Shown here in pieces: positions 26,811 to 34,000 of a stretch of DNA of 37,116 nucleotides. The stretch is from NCBI GenBank assembly GCA_000720805.1, contig JODI01000080.1:1-37116 (forward strand), in the 5' to 3' direction. The number at the start of each line of letters is the position of its first letter. Positions within the stretch are counted from its first letter, which is position 1. The notes beneath the pieces are model-generated. The model saw only the letters and a list, made by a program, of their open reading frames with translations. It did no database searches and had not been told where the DNA came from. The position numbers and the translations under genes were made by a program. Source of the stretch: Streptomyces violaceoruber. GTDB lineage: Bacteria > Actinomycetota > Actinomycetes > Streptomycetales > Streptomycetaceae.

Positions 26811-27389
26811 ATGGACCAAGGTACTGCGGCGTTGATCGCCGGGATCGCAGGGTTGGTAGGTGCTCTGGGCGGCGCCATCGCGGGCGCTGTTGGTGCAGTT
26901 CGCGGAGCACGCATCAGTGCCACCGAAACGGGCAGGGCCCTCATAGAACAGGCTCAGCATCAAGCGAAGTCTGAGTATTCACATTGGCTGTTGCAGTATC
27001 GCACTGCGTCCTATGAGTCGTTCGTGAACTCCGCGCGAGAGTCCGGCGTGAAATTGCGGGAGGTCTGGCGACTGGTTGGGAATAATGACCTGCAAGGAGT
27101 GCTCCAAGCTCTTACAGTGGAGAGTTCGGCCTATATGGGCATGATCCAGTCATCAGCTCGTGTATCTGTAGCCGGGCCCCACCAGGTTGTTATCGCCGCG
27201 CAGAAGGTCGTCGATCTCACCGCAGCTACCAAGCAGCTAATTACGACGGAGGTGCAGTCGATTGGCGATAGTGGAAGTGTGACCCAAGGAGCCGAGCGAG
27301 AGTGGCAGAAAATCATGGAGGAAAGATCCCTTGCGGACAAAAACTTCATTAGAGAGGTTCAAGAAGTCGTACAGAACCCGAGTGTTTGA
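26811..27389 (+). CDS. Membrane-anchored protein of unknown function
   Basis: 192 residues. Residues 7-30 form one Gly/Ala-rich membrane helix (AALIAGIAGLVGALGGAIAG), followed by a basic flank (VRGARIS) and a helical, probably coiled cytoplasmic part with YSHWLLQYRTASYESFVNSA. This layout is frequent in short Streptomyces accessory proteins, but I cannot name a family. The ribosome site is weak. Base composition falls noticeably here compared with the genes before 26600. The 210 bases upstream (26599-26810) hold nothing else I can support. It converges with the gene at 27429-28217. Confidence 0.65.
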   Translation: MDQGTAALIAGIAGLVGALGGAIAGAVGAVRGARISATETGRALIEQAQHQAKSEYSHWLLQYRTASYESFVNSARESGVKLREVWRLVGNNDLQGVLQALTVESSAYMGMIQSSARVSVAGPHQVVIAAQKVVDLTAATKQLITTEVQSIGDSGSVTQGAEREWQKIMEERSLADKNFIREVQEVVQNPSV

Positions 27390-27428
27390 TGTCACGCCCT
27401 CACCAACAAGCCGCAGCCCGCGCCCCAG

Positions 27429-28217
27429 TTAATCCGTTCTTCTCGGAATTCGGTAATTTGGATGACTCGCCCGACGGAGATCTTCTTGGAACCGGCGGAT
27501 TATAGCTGGTCCGCGTAGCGCGCTCTGCTCTGGCTGATAGGACATGGTGTTGCGATATGCGCGCGTTTCTTTATCACGCTCCATACGCTCTCGGAAGCGA
27601 GCTTCATCTCCACCACGCCGAGCGGCTTCTCTGACCATCCACTCCCGCTGTTTATCCAGCCCTTGACGGACATATTCCAGCTCCCGGATGATGGCGTTTG
27701 CAAGTCGCCCGTGAGGATCACTCTGGAGGAGATCCAAAGCTGAGTCGAGTGCTTTTCGGAGTCGCGCAAACGGCTCCATTCCCATCTCATTGCTATCTGA
27801 AGTGTCCTTAACTTGAATCAAATCACTCACTAGATCCTGTGCGCACTTGGACAGATAGCCCCATTCTCGCTCGAGAGGAGACATACCCTTCTTCCGCTCT
27901 TTCTCTAGTGCCGCCTCACTCATGCAATAAACACAGGACTCAGGGCACTCACCCTTAGGATCTCGATGTATTTGTTCTTGATTGCGCAGACAATGAGTGC
28001 AATCCTCAAAGCAGTCACGCGTTGGATCCCGATGCCTCTCTTCCTCTTCATCGTCTAGCTCTTCCCAGTTCTCGGCCTCTTCTATCATCGCTGCATCTCT
28101 GCGGTTCTGGTAATCATCCCACGCCAATGCGGCACAGTCAGTGCAATTTGGATCCTTGCAATCTGGATCTTCTCCAATGTATCCGAAACCGCCGCCGATA
28201 TCCTTCGTGCGCCCCAT
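27429..28217 (-). CDS. Unknown protein with three Cx4Cx2C-like motifs
   Basis: 262 residues; ATG 28217 has GGAGG six bases upstream. The N-terminal 100 residues carry three similar Cys motifs (DCKDPNCTDC, DCFEDCTHC, ECPESCVYC), each preceded by a DP/DPT/DPKG turn, which suggests repeated zinc sites. A very acidic stretch (EEAENWEELDDEEEE) lies between the first two. The rest is helical and charged. Family not recognised. A near-palindrome GGAAACCGGATTCC sits at 28273, and one copy of the direct repeat shared with the NLR operon lies about 125 bases upstream, so the two may share control. Lower GC than the flanking DNA suggests transfer. Confidence 0.65.
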   Translation of the reverse strand: MGRTKDIGGGFGYIGEDPDCKDPNCTDCAALAWDDYQNRRDAAMIEEAENWEELDDEEEERHRDPTRDCFEDCTHCLRNQEQIHRDPKGECPESCVYCMSEAALEKERKKGMSPLEREWGYLSKCAQDLVSDLIQVKDTSDSNEMGMEPFARLRKALDSALDLLQSDPHGRLANAIIRELEYVRQGLDKQREWMVREAARRGGDEARFRERMERDKETRAYRNTMSYQPEQSALRGPAIIRRFQEDLRRASHPNYRIPRRTD

Positions 28218-28340
28218 TGCGTACCTCCATCCCTATTGTTTTGGCGGTCCGAGCAAATCGTGAAGAATGCGCGGAAACCGGATTCCGTTCAAGTCTGAGT
28301 CATGGACCACGTGCGTCATGCCCTCACGTCGGCAGAGCTC

Positions 28341-28491
28341 GCGCCCCTTGCACCATCCCCCTACACCTTCACGCTAGGCGAGATCAGCGGCCTGCGCAGA
28401 TCCGGATGTCCCGACCTGCGGTCACTGACCGTATTCACGTGGTTGGAGGCATTCGGCAGAATCGAGTATTGCTCGCCGCCAGCACTCTGGA
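28341..28491. repeat. Direct repeat copy A
   Basis: About 150 bases closely similar to 31772-31931, in the same orientation. The best blocks are CCCCCTACACCTTCACGCTA, the stretch ending GCGCAGATC, and GTATTCACG...GCATTCGGCAGAA...GTATTGCTCGCCGCCAGCA. Copy A lacks about 17 bases present in copy B. It is upstream of the Cys-rich gene starting at 28217. The region 28218-28552 has no convincing gene. Confidence 0.7.
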
Positions 28492-28552
28492 AATACTGCA
28501 CGCAAATGAATGACCGTCACCTCAGGACTTACCCTTACTTTAAGCACGATTG

Positions 28553-31318
28553 CTACGCAATGTGACTTCTTCGCCAAAGCTCATTGTGCGCCAACGACAA
28601 GTACCGGTACACCGTCTCCGCCTCGCGCTCGTGCCTAGTATCTTGATATATTGCGGCAGCCTCTTCATAGGCTTCAATGGCTTGCCTGAAGTGTCGCGCT
28701 TTTCGCGCAGCGTTGCCCACATTACTGAGCGCCTTGGCCTGGCTATAAAGGTCGCCGATTTCCCTAAAGGCGGAGACGGCTTGAGTGGAGGCATCGATAG
28801 CCTCATCGAAGCGCCTCAATCCCCATAGAAGGGCGCCGATTCGGGTCATCACCACCCCCTCCCTTTGGCGGTCGCCGATTTCTAGGTATGCGGTGGCGGC
28901 TTTGATGTGCGTAGTGATTGCCTCGTCGAATCGCTGTAGCTGCCAAAGGAGGAGGCTGACGTCATCCAGGACCATGGCCTCGTTGTGCCGGTCGCCAGTT
29001 TCTCCGAAGGCAGCGGCTGCTTCGCCGTGGGCGCCCACGGCGTCTTCAAATCGCCGTAGTTCGAGAAGAGCCCTAGCAAGATTTTCCAGGGCTATGCCCT
29101 CGCTGTGGCGGTCGCACATTCTCCGGAAGATGGAGGCGGCTTTTGCGTAGACGTCTATTGCCTCGTCGAAGCGGCGTACCTCGGATAGGTAATTACCGAG
29201 GTTGGTCAATGCCCCGGCTTGACTATAGTCGTCACCCAGGTCCTCAAAGGCGGCAGCGGCCTGGCTGCCTGTGTCGATCGCTTCGTCAAACCGCTGTACG
29301 TCGCAGAGAACAAGACCCAGGTTGCCAAGTGCTCTGACCTCGTGGCGTCGGTCGTGGTGCTCGTGGAAGATCGTCCGGGCTTGGGCGTGGGTCTCTATGG
29401 CCTCATCGAAGCGCCGCACTTCAGCTAGAGCGAGTCCGAGATTGGTCAGGGCCATCCCCTCGCCGTGGCGGTCGCCAATCTCGTGGTCGATCGTCCGGGC
29501 TTGGGTGTGGGCCTCTATGGCCTCATCGAAGCGCCGCACTTCAGCTAGAGCGAGTCCGAGATTGGTCAGGGCCATCCCCTCGCCGTGGCGGTCGCCAATC
29601 TCCTGGAAGATCGTCCGGGCTTGGGTGTGGGCCTCTATCGCCTCATCGAAGCGCCTGGCGTCCTGAAGCGCAGTGCCGAGGTTGTCGACAGATTGGGCTT
29701 CGCCATCGCGGTCGCCCAGCTCCTGGAAGATCGTCTGAGCTTGGGTATGGGCCTCGATGGACTCGTTCAAGCGCCGCACCTGCCTCAGGGCGACACCAAG
29801 GTGATTCAGCACCGTGCCTTCACCACGGCGTTCGTTCTCTCGGCGAACGCTGTGGAGGGCCGCAGTGTCGACGGCTATCCAGTCATCGAAGCAGCCCCGC
29901 CAGTCGAAGAAGCGGTCAAGCGCGCCGACGAGGGCAACACAGGCGTCGGGCAAGAGCAGGGAGGGGCTGGAAGTGACAATGGCGGTGAGGTACGAGCGCT
30001 CGACCTCCAGCCAAGCGAGAGCATCCGTACGGTCTTGAAAGCGGTTAGATGCGCCCTGAACTGGCAGCCTATGCAGATGGGCGCTAGCAGCCTTAGCAGT
30101 AACCACATAGTGCCCGCAAAGCCGCTCCAGAGCAGTATTGCGTTCACCGGCCTCGGCTTGGCTGCGGCCCTGTTCGTAGGCATAGAGGCGAATGAGATCG
30201 TGTATGTGCCAGCGATCCCAAGTTTGGCCGGGTTCGATGAGGTGTGCGCGGGCGAGGTCTTGAAGCAGGCGGCGGGCAGTGGGTTGGTCGTCACCGGTGA
30301 GGTAGGCGGCGGCTTCCGTGGAGATATCAGGCCCCGGGCTCAGCGGGAGGAACCGAAAGAGGCGGGCTTGCTCGACGTTGAGGTGTTGGTATGACAGATG
30401 GAAGGCAGCTCGTACGGCTTTGGCCTCGCGCTGAAGTCCCCCGAGTCGGTCTTGGGTGTGGGAGAGGTCTTCGACCACGGAGGCCAGCGGTCGGGTGGGG
30501 ATGTCGGCGAGCAAAGCAGCGACTATCTGCAGGGCCAGAGGCAGGCGGCCGCACAGCTCCGCGATGGTCTTGGCCTGCTGAAGTTCAGCATCTACTCGGG
30601 TGTCGTCGCTGCCGCGAGCGTGGTGCAGGGCTTGGCGGATCAGGTCGACGGCTGCATCAGGGCCCAGGATGTCGAGGTCGTGCAGGCGGGCACCGACGTC
30701 GAGGGTGTGGCGGGAGGTGACCAGCGCCTTGGTGGCCCCATCACTGGGGAGCAGGGGTCTGATTTGGTCGGCGGCGGAGGTGTTGTCGATGACGACGAGG
30801 ATGCGCTTGCCTTGTTCAGCGTAGGCCGTCAGGACCGAACGGTAGAGCTGGGAGCGGTCCTGCAGGTGGGCAGGGATGTGTTCGTCGGGGATGCCCAGCG
30901 CGCGCAGCAATCCGTCCAGAGCATGTTCGGGGCTGAGGCGTCGGTCGTTGTCATAGCCGAACAGGTCGACGAACAGGGCGCCGCCAGGGAACCAGCCATT
31001 ACGCCCGAGGGCCTCGTGGGCGACCTGGAGGACGAGTTCGGTCTTGCCCACTCCTGCCAGGCCAGCGACCGCTGAGACCAGGGTTGGCTTCCCATCCCTG
31101 CAGTCCGGTGCGAGAGTTTGGAGGAGTGTCTCCACTTCATTGTCGCGGCCGACGAAAGTAGGCGAGGAGGCAGGGAGGCCGCTGAGCGCCGGGGTGATCT
31201 GCGGGGGCAGCTGGACGGTGATGTCCCGGCCTTGAATGACCGCGTGGAAGAACACCCCGCCGCTGATCTCGTTCGAGACCACCGCCGGCAGACTGTCGTG
31301 GTCGTACTCGCCGGTCAT
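28553..31318 (-). CDS. NB-ARC/TPR STAND NTPase (NLR-like sensor)
   Basis: 921 residues; the start overlaps the partner's stop (ATGA). Residues 14-37 hold a short motif, SNEISGG...HAVIQGRDITV, resembling RHIM-like/BASS signalling motifs. The NB-ARC domain follows: FVGRDNE (55-61), Walker A GLAGVGKT (86-93), Walker B RILVVIDN (172-179), a TSRH sensor and LPLAL motif, then winged-helix HIHDLIRLYA. From about 500 to the end run about ten 40-residue TPRs with the RRFDEAIEAHTQAR pattern. Such proteins switch with ATP after the repeats sense a ligand, and are used in bacterial antiphage defence and signalling. No toxin domain is fused, so output probably passes through the partner gene. Near-identical repeats show recent internal duplication. 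Confidence 0.88.
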   Translation of the reverse strand: MTGEYDHDSLPAVVSNEISGGVFFHAVIQGRDITVQLPPQITPALSGLPASSPTFVGRDNEVETLLQTLAPDCRDGKPTLVSAVAGLAGVGKTELVLQVAHEALGRNGWFPGGALFVDLFGYDNDRRLSPEHALDGLLRALGIPDEHIPAHLQDRSQLYRSVLTAYAEQGKRILVVIDNTSAADQIRPLLPSDGATKALVTSRHTLDVGARLHDLDILGPDAAVDLIRQALHHARGSDDTRVDAELQQAKTIAELCGRLPLALQIVAALLADIPTRPLASVVEDLSHTQDRLGGLQREAKAVRAAFHLSYQHLNVEQARLFRFLPLSPGPDISTEAAAYLTGDDQPTARRLLQDLARAHLIEPGQTWDRWHIHDLIRLYAYEQGRSQAEAGERNTALERLCGHYVVTAKAASAHLHRLPVQGASNRFQDRTDALAWLEVERSYLTAIVTSSPSLLLPDACVALVGALDRFFDWRGCFDDWIAVDTAALHSVRRENERRGEGTVLNHLGVALRQVRRLNESIEAHTQAQTIFQELGDRDGEAQSVDNLGTALQDARRFDEAIEAHTQARTIFQEIGDRHGEGMALTNLGLALAEVRRFDEAIEAHTQARTIDHEIGDRHGEGMALTNLGLALAEVRRFDEAIETHAQARTIFHEHHDRRHEVRALGNLGLVLCDVQRFDEAIDTGSQAAAAFEDLGDDYSQAGALTNLGNYLSEVRRFDEAIDVYAKAASIFRRMCDRHSEGIALENLARALLELRRFEDAVGAHGEAAAAFGETGDRHNEAMVLDDVSLLLWQLQRFDEAITTHIKAATAYLEIGDRQREGVVMTRIGALLWGLRRFDEAIDASTQAVSAFREIGDLYSQAKALSNVGNAARKARHFRQAIEAYEEAAAIYQDTRHEREAETVYRYLSLAHNELWRRSHIA
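29401..29640. repeat. Tandem 120-bp duplication inside the TPR region
   Basis: Bases 29401-29520 and 29521-29640 are nearly the same: the first 82 positions of each copy match exactly and only a handful differ in the rest. Each copy is one 40-residue TPR, so the reading frame is kept. The neighbouring 29341-29400 segment is also closely similar. This marks recent repeat-number change. Confidence 0.9.
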
Positions 31319-31755
31319 CGCGACTCTTGCGGTGGCGGGGGCGGCGATGCCGGGCTGTTAGGCATGGAAGCCCCGAAGACGTCCCGGCTCAGTGTCACCG
31401 GACCGTGAAACGTGGGGCTGCCGCTGATCTCGTTGTGGACGTCACCACTACCGGTGCTGGTCAGCTGGACCTGCTGCCGCCACCGTTCCAGCTCAGTGCC
31501 GAAATCGAGATCGAGCGCCGACCGAGCCGAGAGCGCCTGGCTCAGCGCCTGGGCGCAGCTTGGATCCTCCGGGGCTTGCTCCAGGGCGGTCATTTCTGCC
31601 TCCCCGGAGCTGATCGCTGGGACATCCGACGCGGCCTGGCCCCGGCCGAAGGGGCGCCGTACCAAAGTCCTCAATCCTGCCCAAGCCTGCTTGGCTACTT
31701 CACCGCCCGCGCCGCCGGCCAACGCGGCCAGTAGTTCCGTCGAGATCGGGTCCAT
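31315..31755 (-). CDS. NLR partner: helical Bell-like protein with BASS/RHIM-like motif
   Basis: 146 residues; ATG 31755 follows AGGGGTGG. Residues 1-35 (MDPISTELLAALAGGAGGEV, AKQAWAGLRTLVRRPFG) look like a membrane-active helical bundle, as in the bacterial Bell-type cell-death domain; a second helical part spans 52-95. Residues 107-127 (VHNEISGS...HGPVTLSRDV) match the motif at the N-terminus of the next protein. Prokaryotic NLR systems are known where matched amyloid motifs let the sensor template its effector. That role fits here: the TPR sensor would trigger this small protein, which would damage the membrane. The tail is Pro-rich. The stop overlaps the NLR start, so the two are made together. 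Function is inference. Confidence 0.65.
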   Translation of the reverse strand: MDPISTELLAALAGGAGGEVAKQAWAGLRTLVRRPFGRGQAASDVPAISSGEAEMTALEQAPEDPSCAQALSQALSARSALDLDFGTELERWRQQVQLTSTGSGDVHNEISGSPTFHGPVTLSRDVFGASMPNSPASPPPPPQESR

Positions 31756-31771
31756 CACACACCACCCCTGG

Positions 31772-31931
31772 CGGCCCTTGCGCTATCCCCCTATACCTTC
31801 ACGCTAGGCGGGACCGCCAGTCCGCGCAGATCGGGCAAGGGCAAGGACCATGGTTGTCCCGACTGCAGTCACTGTCCGTATTCACGCGATGGACGCATTC
31901 GGCAGAACCGAATATTGCTCGCCGCCAGCAG
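31772..31931. repeat. Direct repeat copy B
   Basis: About 160 bases matching 28341-28491 in the same orientation, with an extra 17 bases near 31838-31854. It lies immediately upstream of the NLR partner start (31755), so it covers that operon's promoter region. It also contains a small perfect inverted repeat, ATTCGG-CAGAA-CCGAAT, that is imperfect in copy A. Confidence 0.7.
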
Positions 31932-32431
31932 GAGGTGTGGCGTCGTACGACCGACAACTCGGCCCGGGGTGTCGACGAGTGGCTGCCCGCCCACAGGTGA
32001 GCACCGAGGAGGTCTGGGAGCGCACGATCGGTGCGGGGCTGCCCTACCACTGGTGCTATGACTCGTACCCCGGCGCCAAGGACCGGGGTGGTTCCAGTCG
32101 TTGTTCGTGCTCGGCCTGCACCCTGGCCAACCACCGTGATCTGCTGATCGCCGTCCAGCGCCGGCCGCGGTTCGCCGAGCTGTGCGCGCTGGTCGAACGC
32201 GTCCGCCAGGTGCCGTTCAACCCGAACATCACCATGGCAGAGCTCATCGCGCTGTCCCGCCGGCGCGATGCCCCGGACCCCGGCGTCGTGGTCGAGGAGA
32301 ACGCGGACTTCGAGCGGATGGAACGCGACGTCCACGCCGCCCTGCGCAAGCCGCCCACATGGGACTCCAAGGCCCGCACCGGGCCTGGCGAGATCCTGCA
32401 CAGCGCCGCCGGGTGCGACGGCTGCAGCTGA
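31850..32431 (+). CDS. Unknown protein, possibly 5'-truncated
   Basis: The convincing part starts at about 31997 (GTG, VSTEEVWERTIGAGLPYHW) and runs to the stop at 32431: YDSYPGAKDRGGSSRCSCSAC, in shorter view RCSCSACTLANHRDLL, then RFAELCALVERVRQVPFNP and HSAAGCDGCS. CxCxxC and a final CDGC suggest a metal site. The frame is open back to 31850, but that section is the direct repeat, so the original N-terminus may have been replaced. No good ribosome site is seen for either start. Family not recognised. It is followed after 41 bases by the gene at 32473. Confidence 0.55.
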   Translation: MVVPTAVTVRIHAMDAFGRTEYCSPPAGGVASYDRQLGPGCRRVAARPQVSTEEVWERTIGAGLPYHWCYDSYPGAKDRGGSSRCSCSACTLANHRDLLIAVQRRPRFAELCALVERVRQVPFNPNITMAELIALSRRRDAPDPGVVVEENADFERMERDVHAALRKPPTWDSKARTGPGEILHSAAGCDGCS

Positions 32432-32472
32432 CCACCACACCGGCGCTCACCCCCATCCGGGAGGGATACTCA

Positions 32473-32817
32473 ATGACGATGACGACGACCCAGCGCATCC
32501 TCGACCTCGCTGCGGCGGCACCGGCCAGCCGCGGCGAGGACCTGGTGCTGCTCCTGGCCGAGGCGAACGAGTTGTACCAGCAGGGCCTGAGGGACCTGCA
32601 CCGGGAGGTGGCCAAGCGCCTCGGCGGACTGGGCACCGCGGATCTGATGTTCGCTGCGGAGACGGCCGGTATGCCCTGTGATGCCTCTCAGGACCGCGGC
32701 GAGGTGGTCCTGCTGCTGGCGTTGGTCGAGTGGGAGATGACGCCGGCTGCCATGGCGTTCATGGAGATGGCCGAGGCCGCCGCGCGCCGCGGGGTCTGCT
32801 TGATCCCCGAGGAGTAG
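32473..32817 (+). CDS. Small helical protein of unknown function
   Basis: 114 residues; ATG 32473 has GGGAGGG seven bases upstream. The protein is all-helical and acidic (TQRILDLAAAAPASRGEDLV, LLAEANELYQQGLRDLHREV, TPAAMAFMEMAEAAARRG) with no membrane segment. The ribosome site and GC-ending codons make it a real gene. Family not recognised. It is in line with the genes on either side. Confidence 0.65.
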   Translation: MTMTTTQRILDLAAAAPASRGEDLVLLLAEANELYQQGLRDLHREVAKRLGGLGTADLMFAAETAGMPCDASQDRGEVVLLLALVEWEMTPAAMAFMEMAEAAARRGVCLIPEE

Positions 32818-32931
32818 GCGGTGAGCCCTCTGCGTGGCTGTCGGGAAAAACTTTGAGCCGCGGGCTGGACCTCCCCCCGAAACTTCTGCCATTATTTGCT
32901 TTGTGAGCCGGGCTGGCCGGCGCACTGCTGA

Positions 32932-32948
32932 CAGAACGGACGGTTCTG
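32932..32948 (+). promoter_or_regulatory. Inverted repeat in front of the HTH gene (operator candidate)
   Basis: CAGAAC-GGACG-GTTCTG is a perfect 6-bp inverted repeat ending two bases before the ATG at 32951. It occupies the place of the ribosome site, so a bound protein would block translation start or transcription. Autoregulation by the helix-turn-helix product is a natural guess. Confidence 0.35.
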
Positions 32949-32950
32949 CC

Positions 32951-33667
32951 ATGACCTCGCGCCGTGAGCCTCGCCTGGCCGACGCTGCCGAGATCGCGGC
33001 TGAACATGGTCTGACGTCCGCACGGATCAGCCAGTTCTACACCGAGCGCACGGAGAACACGGTCGGCAAAGCGTTCCCCGAGCCTGTCGACAAGCGTGGC
33101 CGCGCCCGGCTGTGGGACCGCGCGGAGGTCGACGAGTGGTTCGCCCACCGGGCGCCGGCGCGGCTCGCTGTACACACACCGCCCTCCCTCGACCCGGAGA
33201 CGCTGCTGAACGCCGCGGACTCCTCGAGGTACCTCGGCTACAAGAACACCAACCAGGTCAACACCTTCCTCCGCGACCACCCCGGTTACTTCCCCGAGCC
33301 GGACGTCGTCGAAGAGAAGGGGACAGCCGAGAACCCTTATCGCCGGCAGTGGTGGAAGGTGCGGACCCTGCAGGAGTGGATGGCCACCCGGCCCGGCCGC
33401 GGGAGACGAGCCGGAGCCAAGGAGGCGCCGCCCCTGCCCGAGGTTCCCGTCGACGGCGATCCCGACGAGCTGCTGGGGGCAAGCCAGGCGGCCGCGCTGC
33501 TGGGGTACAAGAGCGTCGGGTCCTTCTCCAGCGCCCTGTCCCAGGGCAACCTTCCGCTGATGAAGACCACGGACGGGGTTGCCGTAAATGCCGGGCGCCA
33601 GAACGGGCGTCGGCGGTGGACGCGCCGGCGCATCCTGGAACAGGCCGCCCAGCGGTCCAGGAGGTAG
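32951..33667 (+). CDS. Protein with two helix-turn-helix (AlpA/MerR-like) segments
   Basis: 238 residues from ATG 32951; an in-frame upstream extension to 32834 is possible but crosses the inverted repeat. Residues about 8-30 (DAAEIAAEHGLTSARISQFY) with VDKRGRARLWDRAEVDEWF form a helix-turn-helix plus wing like those of excisionase/AlpA-type proteins. The pattern returns at about 88-125 (ADSSRYLGYKNTNQVNTFL) and about 175-225 (GASQAAALLGYKSVGSFSSAL ... RRWTRRRILEQ), so there may be three such modules, all basic. It probably binds DNA in plasmid or island maintenance; exact family unknown. 330 bases separate it from the replication-relaxation gene. Confidence 0.7.
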   Translation: MTSRREPRLADAAEIAAEHGLTSARISQFYTERTENTVGKAFPEPVDKRGRARLWDRAEVDEWFAHRAPARLAVHTPPSLDPETLLNAADSSRYLGYKNTNQVNTFLRDHPGYFPEPDVVEEKGTAENPYRRQWWKVRTLQEWMATRPGRGRRAGAKEAPPLPEVPVDGDPDELLGASQAAALLGYKSVGSFSSALSQGNLPLMKTTDGVAVNAGRQNGRRRWTRRRILEQAAQRSRR

Positions 33668-33897
33668 TACCCGGCGGTGAGCGGGCCTCCGCGCACCGCC
33701 CCATGAACGCGGCTTCCGGTTTTGGGAGTTGGTCCCTTGCGGACCGGGGGTCGCACGATGGCCGGCATGGCGTGGTTCGCCACCACGCCCCGCAGCACCC
33801 GCTGCTGCGGACCGGCCATCGCTCATCTTCCAGCACCTGTTCGCGCGATCGCGCCTACTCCTGAACCCTCGCGCAGTGGCGTGGTCAGGGCCGTGGA

Positions 33898-33965
33898 GCC
33901 CCGACCACGGACCCGACCACGAGAGTGTTCTTGCGTTGTGACCTTGGTCGGGGTCTCGTGGTCGG
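33898..33965. promoter_or_regulatory. Nested inverted repeats of a CCGACCACG unit
   Basis: CCCGACCACGAG (33911-33922) and CTCGTGGTCGGG (33954-33965) are perfect 12-bp inverted repeats. CCCCGACCACGG (33898-33909) pairs, with one mismatch, with CCTTGGTCGGGG (33941-33952). GGTCGGG units continue to about 33980. The cluster lies 35 bases before the replication-relaxation start. It may be an operator or an iteron-like site. The rest of 33668-33897 shows nothing I can support. Confidence 0.5.
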
Positions 33966-34000
33966 GGGTCGGGTCGGGGGCTGAGGGTTGTCTCTTCTCC

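Noticed and set aside
28302..28565. Small plus-strand gene inside direct repeat A
   Set aside because: Copy B of the repeat does not keep the frame (a 17-base gap breaks it), so the repeat is not conserved as protein.
29401..29640. CRISPR-like repeat array
   Set aside because: The 120-bp units are contiguous, in frame and encode TPRs; there are no spacers.
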